A stretch of 47,539 nucleotides of DNA from Streptomyces sp. NRRL WC-3618. GTDB lineage: Bacteria; Actinomycetota; Actinomycetes; Streptomycetales; Streptomycetaceae. The notes below the pieces were generated by a model. It did not search any database. It worked only from the letters and a program-made list of their open reading frames with translations, and had not been told where the DNA came from. Shown in pieces: positions 25,341 to 36,094 of the stretch. The position numbers and the translations under genes were made by a program. The DNA is taken from the NCBI RefSeq assembly GCF_001280005.1, contig NZ_LGDW01000454.1, forward strand, positions 1 through 47,539, read 5' to 3'. Numbering within the stretch: the stretch's first letter is position 1; every line of letters starts with the position of its first letter.

Positions 25341-26278
25341 GCGACGTGATCCTCTCCCGGATAGCCGAGGCCCTGACGTGGACAGGCCGTTACGTGGAGC
25401 GGGCCGACAACACGGGCCGCATCCTGGACGCCTACCTCCACCGCCTCCTTGAAGACCCCTGGCGCGACGAGGACGTGGCCTGCCGCTCCCTGTACGCCAT
25501 CCTCGGCGTCGACGCGGGCGCCCAACCCGTCGACATGCAGCAGGTGTTGGACCAGCTCGCCTTCGACGCTCGTTCGACGTGCTCGATCGAGGGCGCGCTG
25601 GGGGCGGCACGCTTGAATGCCCGCAGTGCGCGCGAGGCGGTGTCGTCGGAGATGTGGGAGTGCCTCAACTCCACCTGGCACGCCCTCGCCGACCAGCGCC
25701 TCGCGGCCCGACGCACGGGCCCGTACGCCTACTTGGAGCTGGTACGCCGTCGGGCCGCCCTCTTCTTCGGGCTGGCGGACTCCACCATGAGCCGCGACGA
25801 CAGCTGGCGGTTCGTGGTGCTGGGGCGCAGCCTGGAGCGGGTGGACATGACCGTACGGCTGTTGTCCGTACGGGTGTTGGACGCCGCGCACGCCCCGGAC
25901 TGGCCGACGCTGCTGAGCGCGAGCGGCGCGGACGAGGCGTACGCGCGGGTGTACAGCGGTTTCGGTGACACCACCAGAGTGGCCGAATTCCTGCTTCTGG
26001 ACCGGGACTTCCCGCGTTCGGCGCTGCACGCCCTGACGACGGCGGAGGAGTGCCTCGCGGCTCTCGGCCGCCCTCGGCAGGACCCGGCCCGCCGTCCGAT
26101 CGGACGTCTGCGCACCAGACTCGAGTACCTGGACTCACCAGCCCTGGAGGACCAACTCCCGTCTCTGCTACAGGACTTGCAAACCGCCTGTATGGCCTCC
26201 GCGGAGGCGGTCGCGGAGAGGTTCTTCCCGTACCAGGGGCCCGTGGAGTGGGCCCAGGAAGGAGCGCGAGCAGTATGA
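25337..26278 (+). CDS. alpha-E domain protein (DUF403)
   Basis: A 313-aa all-helical protein starting at GTG 25337 within the stop codon of the ATP-grasp gene. Signature segments: LSRIAEALTWTGRYVERADN, TGRILDAYLHRLLEDPWRDE, GALGAARLNARSAREAVSSE, MWECLNSTWHALA, FGLADSTMSRDDSWRFVVLG, RSLERVDMTVRLLSVRVLDA and FLLLDRDFPRSALHAL. The conserved Glu/Arg/Asp in YxERADN and LGRSLERVDM are the hallmark of this family. It is invariably found beside ATP-grasp type 2 and transglutaminase-like proteins, suggesting a partner or second catalytic role; biochemical function is unknown. The downstream transglutaminase gene overlaps its stop (ATGA). Confidence 0.92.
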   Translation: MSDVILSRIAEALTWTGRYVERADNTGRILDAYLHRLLEDPWRDEDVACRSLYAILGVDAGAQPVDMQQVLDQLAFDARSTCSIEGALGAARLNARSAREAVSSEMWECLNSTWHALADQRLAARRTGPYAYLELVRRRAALFFGLADSTMSRDDSWRFVVLGRSLERVDMTVRLLSVRVLDAAHAPDWPTLLSASGADEAYARVYSGFGDTTRVAEFLLLDRDFPRSALHALTTAEECLAALGRPRQDPARRPIGRLRTRLEYLDSPALEDQLPSLLQDLQTACMASAEAVAERFFPYQGPVEWAQEGARAV

Positions 26279-27159
26279 GCAGCGGTACGACGAGCAGTAT
26301 GCGGGCGAGCGCGCCGATGACCCGCCGGCTCCGTATCCGGCACATCACCCGGGTCGCGTACGCGCAGGCGGCGGTCTCCTCGCACAACGAGGTCCGGATG
26401 ACTCCGCTGACGCTCCCCGGCCAGACGACGCTGGACTCCCGGGTGACCGTGAACCCGACGACGCCGACCTGGTCGTACTGGGACTACTGGGGCACCCAGG
26501 TCACCGGTTTCGACCTGATGGACCCGCACGCCGACCTCACGATCACCGCCCAGAGCCTGGTCGAGACGGCGCCGCCGGGCCCCCTCGACCCCGCGCCGAG
26601 CTGGGCGGAGGTGGCCGAACGGACCGCGAAGTCCCGCCTGTTGGAGTACGCGACGGCGACCGTCCGTACGACGGTGCCGTCCGGCCTGGTGGAACAGGCG
26701 AGGGAGGTGGCGGCGGGCCTCGACCCGCACGGGACGGCGACGGCGGTGTCCGCGCTGGTCGCGGACCGGGTGTCGTACCTGCCGGGTACGACGGGCGTGA
26801 ACACGTCGGCGGCGGAGGCGTGGGAGCAGGGCGCCGGCGTCTGCCAGGACATCGCCCATGTGACGATCGCGCTGCTGCGGGGCCTCGGCCTGCCCACCCG
26901 CTATGTCTCCGGTTACCTCCACCCCGAGCGGGAGGCGGAACTGCACCGCCCGGTGGAGGGCCAGTCCCACGCCTGGGTCGAGTACTGGGCGGGCGACTGG
27001 TGCGGCTACGACCCGACGAACCGCACCCGCGCCGACGAGTCCCACGTGGTGGTCGGCCGGGGGCGCGACTACGACGACGTGACCCCGCACAAGGGCGTGT
27101 ACCGGGGCGTGGCCGGCGGGCCGCCGGAGGTGACGGTGGAGTTCACGCGGGTGGCGTGA
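26275..27159 (+). CDS. transglutaminase-like cysteine protease/amidase
   Basis: A 294-aa protein from ATG 26275, overlapping the alpha-E stop by 4 nt. An N-terminal beta domain (LRIRHITRVAYAQAAVSSHN, EVRMTPLTLPGQTTLDSRVT) of the bacterial transglutaminase N-terminal type precedes the catalytic domain. The Cys-His-Asp triad is visible: GAGVCQDIAHVTIALLRGLG (Cys about residue 189), GQSHAWVEYWAGDWCGYDPTN (His about 226, Asp about 241). RYVSGYLHP is also typical. Microbial members mostly act as proteases or amidases rather than crosslinkers. As third gene of the coupled trio, it may cleave or process what the ATP-grasp enzyme ligates; this is inference. No signal peptide, so cytosolic. Confidence 0.92.
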   Translation: MSSGTTSSMRASAPMTRRLRIRHITRVAYAQAAVSSHNEVRMTPLTLPGQTTLDSRVTVNPTTPTWSYWDYWGTQVTGFDLMDPHADLTITAQSLVETAPPGPLDPAPSWAEVAERTAKSRLLEYATATVRTTVPSGLVEQAREVAAGLDPHGTATAVSALVADRVSYLPGTTGVNTSAAEAWEQGAGVCQDIAHVTIALLRGLGLPTRYVSGYLHPEREAELHRPVEGQSHAWVEYWAGDWCGYDPTNRTRADESHVVVGRGRDYDDVTPHKGVYRGVAGGPPEVTVEFTRVA

Positions 27160-27220
27160 AACGGGCGGTACACCGCGTACATCCACACATCCCATGCATC
27201 CCGTACATCCCGTACGAGGT

Positions 27221-27264
27221 GACGCGCGACCCCGGGGCAGGTCGGTGCCCCGGGGTCGCGCGTC
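27221..27264. terminator. bidirectional stem-loop terminator
   Basis: Perfect 19-bp stem (27221-27239 with 27246-27264) with a 6-nt loop, between the convergent transglutaminase and sugar-binding lipoprotein genes. The stem is symmetric and can act in both directions. Confidence 0.88.
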
Positions 27265-27286
27265 CGTACCGGCCGCCGGAGTGGGC

Positions 27287-28417
27287 CTACTTCAGGCCCA
27301 GGGCCGAGCAGTCGCTCTCGAACTTCCGCGTGCAGATGTCGGACACCTTGTAGATGCCGTCCTCGATGACCGTGCTCTTGATGTTGGCCTTCGTCAGGGC
27401 GACGACGCTCACCAGCTGGGCGGGGATGTCCTTCTGCGTGGGGCTGTCGACCTTGTCCCGGGTGAGGGCGTCGAACTGGATGTCGCGGCCCTGGACGCGG
27501 GCGATGGCCATCTCGGCCGCCGTCTCGGCCTCCTGCGGGTACGACTTGTAGACGCTCATGTACTGGTCGCCGGCGATGATCCGCTGCACGGCGGCCAGTT
27601 CGGCGTCCTGCCCGGTGATCGGCGGCAGCTTGGTGACGCCCGCGGCCTCCAGGGCGTTGATGATGCCGCCGGCCATGCCGTCGTTGGCAGAGTAGACGCC
27701 GACGATGTTGTCCTTGCCGATGTCCGTGATCGCCTGCGCCATGTTCGCCTGGGCGTTCTCGGGCTTCCAGTCCTTGGTGTCGAAGGACTTCGCGATCGTC
27801 ACCTTGTCCTTGAGCTCGGAGAGGGCGCCCTCCTTGAACTGCGCGGCGTTCGGGTCGGTCACCGACCCGTTCATCATGACGATCTTCGCGGTGGGGTCGA
27901 TGTTGCCGCCGAGGGCCTCCAGGAGGGAACGTCCCTGCACCTCGCCGACGAGTTCGTTGTCGAAGGAGATGTACGCGTCGATGGGGCCCTCGGCCAGCCT
28001 GTCGTACGCGATGACCGGAATCCCGGCATCCTTGGCCTTCTTGACCTCGTCCGCGATGGCGTGCGCGTCCACGGCGTCGACGAGGATGACGTCGACCTTG
28101 TCCTCGATCATCTGCTGCAACTGCTGGCCCTGCATCATGACGTCCGACCCGGCGTTGGCGTACTCGACCTTGCCCTGGCCGTTGGTGAGCGACTCGACCT
28201 TGTTCTTGATGATCGGGTAGTCGAACTTCTCGTACCGGGTGTTGGCCGTCTCGGGAAGCAGCAGCCCGACCGTGACGTCGTTGCCCTTCGCCGGGGTCTC
28301 CGCGGCCGCGCCCCCGCTCTCGGCGTCGATCACGCCGCAGCCGGCGGCAAGGGAGACCGCGACCGCGGAGGCGGCCACGGCTATCGCGGTACGGCGCGAT
28401 CGAGCCACTCGACTCAT
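27287..28417 (-). CDS. XylF-like sugar ABC transporter substrate-binding lipoprotein
   Basis: A 376-aa lipoprotein, start taken at ATG 28417 (MSRVARSRRTAIAVAASAVA). Upstream in-frame ATG codons at 28453 and 28507 exist and no start has a strong ribosome-binding site. Signal peptide with lipobox LAAGC (Cys about residue 27). The mature protein has the periplasmic-binding-protein fold 1 of D-xylose/rhamnose-type binders: VTVGLLLPETANTRYEKFDY, QLQQMIEDKVDVILVDAVDA, HAIADEVKKAKDAGIPVIAY, DRLAEGPIDAYISFDNELVG and ITGQDAELAAVQRIIAGDQY. It would deliver a sugar to an ABC importer on the outer face of the membrane. No ATPase or permease genes are adjacent, so its partner is encoded elsewhere. It is divergent from the PA14/FnIII gene. 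Confidence 0.9.
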   Translation of the reverse strand: MSRVARSRRTAIAVAASAVAVSLAAGCGVIDAESGGAAAETPAKGNDVTVGLLLPETANTRYEKFDYPIIKNKVESLTNGQGKVEYANAGSDVMMQGQQLQQMIEDKVDVILVDAVDAHAIADEVKKAKDAGIPVIAYDRLAEGPIDAYISFDNELVGEVQGRSLLEALGGNIDPTAKIVMMNGSVTDPNAAQFKEGALSELKDKVTIAKSFDTKDWKPENAQANMAQAITDIGKDNIVGVYSANDGMAGGIINALEAAGVTKLPPITGQDAELAAVQRIIAGDQYMSVYKSYPQEAETAAEMAIARVQGRDIQFDALTRDKVDSPTQKDIPAQLVSVVALTKANIKSTVIEDGIYKVSDICTRKFESDCSALGLK

Positions 28418-28778
28418 GAGAGTCGGACGAGCCGGACGATTCAGACGAAACATTCGGACGCTCACTTCAGGTGCTTTTCGGGACGTGGACGCAGCAGTGC
28501 GACTCATGTGTCCGAAAGACAACGTCCATGAGCCCCCGGGCGTCAAGCGGAACTACGCAACGAGAGGGCAAGATCACACTCCGCTTTGCGGGTGAAGAAG
28601 TGATGGAAGGGTACGTGAACTTCCTCCGCAGGTCCCCCATGCAGGTGTTCGGCCCAAAGACGCCCGCACGCGAGTGGACGCGACTGGACGCACATGACCA
28701 AAGGGTTTCAGCCAGATGTACGACGACAGAGAGGCGTCGGCGAGGACGAGCGAGCACCTCACTCGCCACACCCGCCAC

Positions 28779-28813
28779 ATCTCTCGTCTCTCATCTCTCA
28801 TCTCTCATCTCTC
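28779..28813 (+). repeat. five tandem 7-bp repeats (RTCTCTC)
   Basis: ATCTCTC GTCTCTC ATCTCTC ATCTCTC ATCTCTC in direct succession, an unusually AT/CT-rich microsatellite in this GC-rich DNA, 110 bp upstream of the PA14/FnIII start codon. Copy number may vary between strains. Confidence 0.9.
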
Positions 28814-28857
28814 GACCAAATTCACATCGGCCGTACAACCAAGTCACCCCTTCACCG

Positions 28858-28910
28858 GTCCTGATCGTCAACGGCCGTTTCCTCGCCGTTGACGAGTTGA
28901 CGATCAGGAC
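28858..28910 (+). promoter_or_regulatory. overlapping inverted repeats immediately upstream of the PA14/FnIII gene
   Basis: A perfect 15-bp inverted repeat, GTCCTGATCGTCAAC (28858-28872) and its complement at 28896-28910. Nested in it is a second perfect 10-bp one, CGTCAACGGC (28866-28875) with GCCGTTGACG (28885-28894). The two hairpins share bases and exclude each other. The end lies 3 bp before the AAGGA ribosome-binding site of TTG 28924, which fits an operator pair or an RNA switch/attenuator. Confidence 0.6.
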
Positions 28911-28923
28911 TCGAAGGATCGCC

Positions 28924-30630
28924 TTGAACCCAGCCAGACGCACGACGCGGGCAGCCACCACCGCCCTCGTGCTCGCCACCACCGGCGCCCTGCTCAGCAC
29001 CGCGCCCCCGGCCGCCTCGGCCGCGACGACGTGCGCCGCGCCCGCCTACCAGCGACAGTCCTTCGCGAACACCACCTTCTCCGGCACCCCGAAGAAGACG
29101 GACTGCGACTCCACGATCGCCGAGAACTGGGGAGCCGGGTCCCCCGCCACCGGCCTACCGAAGGACAACTTCGGCATCCGCTGGACCGTGACCCGCGACT
29201 TCGGCTCCGGCGGCCCCTTCGCCCTCACCGCCGCCACCCAGGACGGCATCCGCGTCTACGTCGACGGCAACCGCAAGATCGACCTCTGGAGAAACGTCTC
29301 GACGACGGTACGCAAGACGGTCAACGTCACCATCCCGTCCGGCAAGCACACCCTGCGCATCGACTACGCCAACTGGACGGGCAACGCCAACATCACCTTC
29401 GCCTACACGCCCCGCACTTCGGCGACCGTCGACAGGGTCGCGCCGCTCACCCCGGCCGCCGTCTCGGCGAGCTACGACAAGCGGACGAGGAAGACGACCG
29501 TCAAGTGGTCGAGGAACAAGGAACTGGACCTCGCCGGTTACCGCGTGTACCGCCGGCTCAAGGACAGCAACACGTGGAAGCGGCTGACGGCCACGTCGGC
29601 GGTGACGTACATCGACGCCACGCCCGCGACCGGCGACACCTACTTCTATGAGGTCCGTGCGGTCGACAGGGCGGGCACCGAGTCGGTGGGCACCGCCGAC
29701 AAGCCTGTGACCAGCCTCGACCGGACGGCCCCCGTGACTCCCTCCGGCGTCAAGGCGGCCGACGAGCAGCCCGGGGTCACGGTGTCCTGGAACTCCGTAC
29801 CCGGCGCGGTGAGTTACATCGTTCACCGGGAATGGCAATACGGCGACTACCCGGTGAAGGTGGCGACGGTGACATCCACCGCCTGGACCGACGTCAAGGT
29901 GAACGAGGCCCAGTCCTACGCCTACTGGGTCACGGCGGTCGACAAGGCCGGCAACCAGTCCGCCAGGTCGGCGCCCATCGGTGTGGAGCGCGGCGACTTC
30001 GCGCCCTCAGCACCTGGCGGTCTGACAGCCGGAACGACGGCCACCGGGATCGCGCTGAAGTGGCAGGCGCCCACCGTGCCGAACACGGGCGACTTGAGCG
30101 GGTACCTGATCTACCGTGACGGCCGGCTCATCAAGAGAGTCGCACCACATCTGACCTCGTACACCGACCTCGGTCTACAGCAGGGCGTCACGTACAGGTA
30201 CACGGTGACCGCCGTGGACCAGTTCAACGAGTCCGTCGAATCGAAGCCGGCCACCGCCACCGCCCCGGCCACGGGGCTCGCGCCCGCGCCGGTGAAAGGG
30301 CTGCGCGGCGCCATGAACGGCACCGACATCGAACTGTTCTGGGAGCGCAGCCCGGAAGACGACGTCGACATATACCACGTCTACCGCGGGGTTTTGGTCG
30401 AAGGCGTCTGGCAGTACGACCGGTGGACCCGCGACTACGGGATCAGGCAGCCCGCTGATGACGAACCGCTGGTCAGCTACATCCAAGACATCTACTACTC
30501 CGAGGGCGAGACCGTCCGCTGGGCGGTAGTCGCCGTCGACAGGTACGACAACTCCCTGTTCGACACCGGCAAAGATTTCTCGTACGTCACGGTGACAGAG
30601 CCCGTATCTCCCCCGGAGACAGCCGAATGA
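28924..30630 (+). CDS. secreted PA14-like and fibronectin type III repeat protein
   Basis: A 568-aa protein. The start is TTG 28924 with AAGGA 5 nt upstream; reading begins with NPARRTTRAATTALVLATTG, a Sec signal peptide ending about residue 34 (AASA/A). Residues 35-165 resemble a PA14 domain: NFGIRWTVTRDFGSGGPFAL, TAATQDGIRVYVDGNRKIDL, TIPSGKHTLRIDYANWTGNA. Then at least three fibronectin III domains follow (about 175-265, 270-360, 362-455), each with YRVYRR-, YIVHRE- or YLIYRD-type strands and YFYEVRAVDRAG/YAYWVTAVDKAG motifs, plus a fourth less regular one to the C-terminus. No catalytic domain is seen. Such modules bind carbohydrate or the cell surface, so it is probably extracellular adhesive or scaffold material. 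Confidence 0.85.
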   Translation: MNPARRTTRAATTALVLATTGALLSTAPPAASAATTCAAPAYQRQSFANTTFSGTPKKTDCDSTIAENWGAGSPATGLPKDNFGIRWTVTRDFGSGGPFALTAATQDGIRVYVDGNRKIDLWRNVSTTVRKTVNVTIPSGKHTLRIDYANWTGNANITFAYTPRTSATVDRVAPLTPAAVSASYDKRTRKTTVKWSRNKELDLAGYRVYRRLKDSNTWKRLTATSAVTYIDATPATGDTYFYEVRAVDRAGTESVGTADKPVTSLDRTAPVTPSGVKAADEQPGVTVSWNSVPGAVSYIVHREWQYGDYPVKVATVTSTAWTDVKVNEAQSYAYWVTAVDKAGNQSARSAPIGVERGDFAPSAPGGLTAGTTATGIALKWQAPTVPNTGDLSGYLIYRDGRLIKRVAPHLTSYTDLGLQQGVTYRYTVTAVDQFNESVESKPATATAPATGLAPAPVKGLRGAMNGTDIELFWERSPEDDVDIYHVYRGVLVEGVWQYDRWTRDYGIRQPADDEPLVSYIQDIYYSEGETVRWAVVAVDRYDNSLFDTGKDFSYVTVTEPVSPPETAE

Positions 30631-30694
30631 ACCGACCCACGCCCATGACCGCCGCTCTGAGGCCCTGAGCGGCACCCCGAGCACACGAGCACAC

Positions 30695-30735
30695 GAAAGG
30701 GGCCCGAGGTTCGAACCGAACCTCGGGCCCCTTTC
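30695..30735. terminator. bidirectional stem-loop terminator between PA14/FnIII gene and hspR
   Basis: Perfect 19-bp stem (30695-30713 with 30717-30735), AAC loop and flanking GAAA/TTTC. It ends the dnaK operon 16 bp after the hspR stop on the minus strand and the PA14/FnIII gene on the plus strand. Confidence 0.9.
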
Positions 30736-30750
30736 GCGCGAGTACGTACC

Positions 30751-31197
30751 TCAGTCCTGCTGCCGCTTCGGGCGCCAGACCACCAGCGCGCTGGTCTGCT
30801 GGACCTCCTGGTACGGCACCAGATCCCGGCGATAGGACGCGTGCACCGCCGCCTCCCGCTGCTGCATCGCCGCAGCCGCGCCGTCCAGCGCCGACTCCAT
30901 CTCCGCGACCCGCTGCTGCAACGCCGCGACCTGGTTCTCCAGTTCGATGATCCGCTTGATGCCGGCCAGGTTGATGCCCTCGTCCTGCGACAGCGCCTGC
31001 ACCGTGCGGAGCAGTTCGATGTCACGGGCCGAGTAGCGCCGGCCCCGGCCGGCGGTGCGGTCAGGAGAGACCAGGCCCAGACGGTCGTACTGGCGCAGGG
31101 TCTGCGGGTGCAGGCCCGAGAGCTGGGCCGCCACCGAGATGACGTAGACCGGGGTCTCCTGCGTCAGTTCATACGGGTTGCGTCGACGACCGTCCAT
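30751..31197 (-). CDS. hspR: MerR-family heat-shock repressor HspR
   Basis: A 148-aa repressor of the dnaK operon and clpB. The chosen start is ATG 31197 (MDGRRRNPYELTQET), about 10 nt after AGGGAG; an in-frame TTG at 31206 overlaps the dnaJ stop. The MerR-type winged helix-turn-helix is residues 15-85: VYVISVAAQLSGLHPQTLRQ, YDRLGLVSPDRTAGRGRRYS, ARDIELLRTVQALSQDEGIN, LAGIKRIIELENQVAAL. A coiled coil and a C-terminal tail follow. In S. coelicolor HspR binds HAIR sequences with DnaK as co-repressor; this genome's HAIR sites precede dnaK and clpB. It is the last gene of the operon, right after dnaJ. Confidence 0.96.
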   Translation of the reverse strand: MDGRRRNPYELTQETPVYVISVAAQLSGLHPQTLRQYDRLGLVSPDRTAGRGRRYSARDIELLRTVQALSQDEGINLAGIKRIIELENQVAALQQRVAEMESALDGAAAAMQQREAAVHASYRRDLVPYQEVQQTSALVVWRPKRQQD

Positions 31198-31202
31198 CTC
31201 GG

Positions 31203-32387
31203 TCAAGCTCCCTTCGCTGCCTCGAACAGCTCCGCCCGCGGATCCTCGTCCGCGGTCGCCTCGCGATACGCCTCCAGTGCGTCACGAGCCTTCCCCGTCA
31301 GCTCCATCGGGACACTCACCTCGACGGTGACCAACAGATCGCCCCGGGTGCCGTCCTTGCGCACCGCGCCCTTGCCCCGCGCGCGCATCGTGCGCCCGTT
31401 GGGCGTGCCCGGGGGCAGCTTCAGGGTGACCGGCGGGCCGCCCAGGGTCGGGACCCTGACCTCGCCGCCGAGCGCCGCCTCGTCGAACGTCACCGGCACC
31501 GTCACCGTCAGGTTGTCGTCCTTGCGGCCGAAGACCGGGTGGGAGTCGACATGGACGGTGACGTACAGATCGCCCGCCGGACCGCCCCGCTCGCCCGGCG
31601 CGCCCTTGCCGCGCAGCCGGATGCGCTGGTTGTCCGCGACCCCGGCCGGTATGCGCACCTGCATCGTCCGGGACGACTTGGCGCGCCCCGAGCCGCTGCA
31701 CACCTGGCAGGCGTGCTCCGCGATCAGGCCCCGTCCCTTGCAGTCCGGGCAGGGGTCCGTGAGCGAGAAGCCGCCGCCCGAACCGCGGGCGACCTGGCCG
31801 GTGCCCACGCACGTCGGGCACACGCGCGGCGTGCCGTTCTTGTCGCCGGTGCCCGAGCACGCCTTGCACGGTGACTGGGACGTCATGCGCAATGGGACCG
31901 TCGCGCCGTCCACCGCCTCCGTGAAGCTCAGCGTGACCTCGGTGTCGATGTCCTGGCCGCGCCGGGGCTGCGTACGCGTGGTGCCGCCGCCGCCCCGGTT
32001 GAACAGGCCGCCGAAGACGTCCCCGATGCCGCCGCCGAAGCCGCCCGCACCGGAACCGCCGGCACCCTGGGCGCCGCCGCCGAAGAGGTCACCCAGGTCG
32101 AAGTTGAACGAGCCGCCGCCCGCGCCCGGCCCCGGGCGGAAGCCGCCGTTGCCGAAGAGGGCGCGGGCCTCGTCGTACTCCTTGCGCTTCTTGGGGTCGC
32201 CGAGGACGTCGTTCGCCTCGGAGATCTCTTTGAAGCGCTCCTCCGCCTTGGCGTTGCCCTTGTTGGCGTCCGGGTGGAACTCGCGGGCGAGTTTCCGGTA
32301 CGCCTTCTTGATCTCGGCCTCGGTGGCGTCCTTGGGGACGCCGAGGACCTTGTAGAAGTCCTTCTCGATGAAGTCCTTGGTGCTCAT
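31203..32387 (-). CDS. dnaJ: chaperone DnaJ
   Basis: A 394-aa type I J-protein that stimulates DnaK ATPase and delivers substrates. Domains in order: J domain (about 8-75) with FYKVLGVPKDATEAEIKKAY and the HPD motif in REFHPDANKGN; Gly-rich region (about 90-150, GGGAQGAGGSGAGGFGGGIG); zinc-binding cysteine repeats (CKACSGTG, CPTCVGTG, CPDCKGRG, CQVCSGSG, about 173-237); and the C-terminal substrate domains (IRLRGKGAPGERGGPAGDLY). The ATG at 32387 follows GAGGAGGGACGTCGAGG. It is the third gene of the operon, 45 bp after grpE and next to hspR. Confidence 0.98.
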   Translation of the reverse strand: MSTKDFIEKDFYKVLGVPKDATEAEIKKAYRKLAREFHPDANKGNAKAEERFKEISEANDVLGDPKKRKEYDEARALFGNGGFRPGPGAGGGSFNFDLGDLFGGGAQGAGGSGAGGFGGGIGDVFGGLFNRGGGGTTRTQPRRGQDIDTEVTLSFTEAVDGATVPLRMTSQSPCKACSGTGDKNGTPRVCPTCVGTGQVARGSGGGFSLTDPCPDCKGRGLIAEHACQVCSGSGRAKSSRTMQVRIPAGVADNQRIRLRGKGAPGERGGPAGDLYVTVHVDSHPVFGRKDDNLTVTVPVTFDEAALGGEVRVPTLGGPPVTLKLPPGTPNGRTMRARGKGAVRKDGTRGDLLVTVEVSVPMELTGKARDALEAYREATADEDPRAELFEAAKGA

Positions 32388-32432
32388 CCTCGACGTCCCT
32401 CCTCTCCGGAAGTCCCCACCTCAATGCTCACG

Positions 32433-35017
<2,585 letters not shown>

Positions 35018-35042
35018 TCACCGGCGTCGCCCGGTCAACAGA

Positions 35043-35063
35043 GCTGAGTCGACCACACTCAAC
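35043..35063 (-). promoter_or_regulatory. HAIR operator 2 of the dnaK operon
   Basis: GCTGAGT-N7-ACTCAAC, with the TGAGT/ACTCA core and the N7 spacing, and a centre-to-centre distance of 52 bp (about five helical turns) from operator 1. It lies about 100 bp before the dnaK start codon. Confidence 0.8.
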
Positions 35064-35065
35064 TC

Positions 35066-36094
35066 TTATCCGTTCCTTACACGCAATGTCGCTCTGACCT
35101 GCGCAGATTGCACCGCCGGACCCCGTCGATGCCCGTACACGGGCACCCTCAGCAGCCCCAGTACGACCACCCCGGCCACCCCCACCACCCACCACAGCCC
35201 CGATTCCCCGGCCCACCCGCCATGCGCGAGCACCCCCGTCAGCACCGCCCCGAAGGCACCCGCACCGAGCAGCACGACCGCCCCGCGCGGAGTGAGCCCG
35301 AGCCGCCGCAGCCGGTGCGCCAGATGATCGGGACCGCCCCGCAGCACCGGCCGCCCGGCCAGCCGCCGCGACACCACCACGAGCACCACGTCCGCGCCCG
35401 CCACGGCGGTGAGCGCGAACAACACCCCAGCGCTGGAAGCCAGTTCATGCCCGGTCCGCACGACCACCGCCGCCGAGGCCAGCACGAACCCCGTGAACAG
35501 GGACCCGCACGCACCGAGGGCGATCCGCGCGGGATGCCAGTTGTGCATCAGGAACCCGGTGAGCGCGGCGGCGAGGACGCTGAGCAGCACGGCGAGCCCG
35601 TCGAGCACCTCGACGGCCGCGCACGCGCCCACCCCGAAGGCGGTGAGCACGCCGACCGTGCCGAGCAGCCCGTCGGCGTGGTCGAGGGACCGGAAGGCGA
35701 GGGTCACGAACACGATCCAGAGAAGGGCGAGCAGTCCGCTCCCGAACCCCAGCTCGCCGTACGGCACGACGAACGCGGCGGCGACGGCCGTACCGACGAC
35801 GAGGAAACGCGCCTTGACCCGCCGTACGTCGGCGACGAGGCCGAGCGCGCCGACGCCCGCCCCGGCGACGAGCAGCTCACCGACCCCGTCGCCCAGAGGG
35901 GCGTACCCGGTCCACTCCCCCGCCCCCGCGACCAGGCCCGTCGCGAGGACGACCGCGAGTCCGCCGAGCAGGGGCAGGGGGCGCGCCCGGCGCCGGTCGA
36001 GCACGCCCAGGCGCAGGGCGAGGGTCCGCAGGAGAGCGGTGAGGACGGCGGCGAGGAACAGGGCGGTGGTGGCGGCGAGGATCCCGTAGAGCAC
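35066..36094 (-). CDS. MraY/WecA-like integral membrane protein, metal-binding aspartates missing
   Basis: A 342-aa polytopic protein (about ten helices) resembling polyprenyl-phosphate N-acetylhexosamine-1-phosphate transferases. Family landmarks by position: RRRARPLPLLGGLAVVLATG (PxxGG), ALGLVADVRRVKARFLVVG (canonical GLxDD), SLDHADGLLGTVGVLTAFGV (canonical NxxDGLDG), LMHNWHPARIALGACGSLFT (canonical MGDxGSLF) and GGPDHLAHRLRRLGLTPRGA (DHxxHRL). The aspartate of GDxGS is alanine and the first aspartate of the DD pair is alanine. In MraY/WecA these coordinate Mg and catalyse, so this may be inactive as a transferase or have another role. Divergent from the dnaK operon's far side, facing it; a transcript from 36094 runs towards the dnaK promoter. 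Confidence 0.75.
   Translation of the reverse strand: MLYGILAATTALFLAAVLTALLRTLALRLGVLDRRRARPLPLLGGLAVVLATGLVAGAGEWTGYAPLGDGVGELLVAGAGVGALGLVADVRRVKARFLVVGTAVAAAFVVPYGELGFGSGLLALLWIVFVTLAFRSLDHADGLLGTVGVLTAFGVGACAAVEVLDGLAVLLSVLAAALTGFLMHNWHPARIALGACGSLFTGFVLASAAVVVRTGHELASSAGVLFALTAVAGADVVLVVVSRRLAGRPVLRGGPDHLAHRLRRLGLTPRGAVVLLGAGAFGAVLTGVLAHGGWAGESGLWWVVGVAGVVVLGLLRVPVYGHRRGPAVQSAQVRATLRVRNG

Noticed and set aside
27160..27220. Repeat CATCCCGTAC-like tract after the transglutaminase
   Set aside because: Three imperfect short copies only, probably chance or part of the leader to the terminator.
28779..28813. CRISPR-like array
   Set aside because: The repeats are 7 bp, contiguous and without spacers; no cas genes are present. 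Recorded as a microsatellite.
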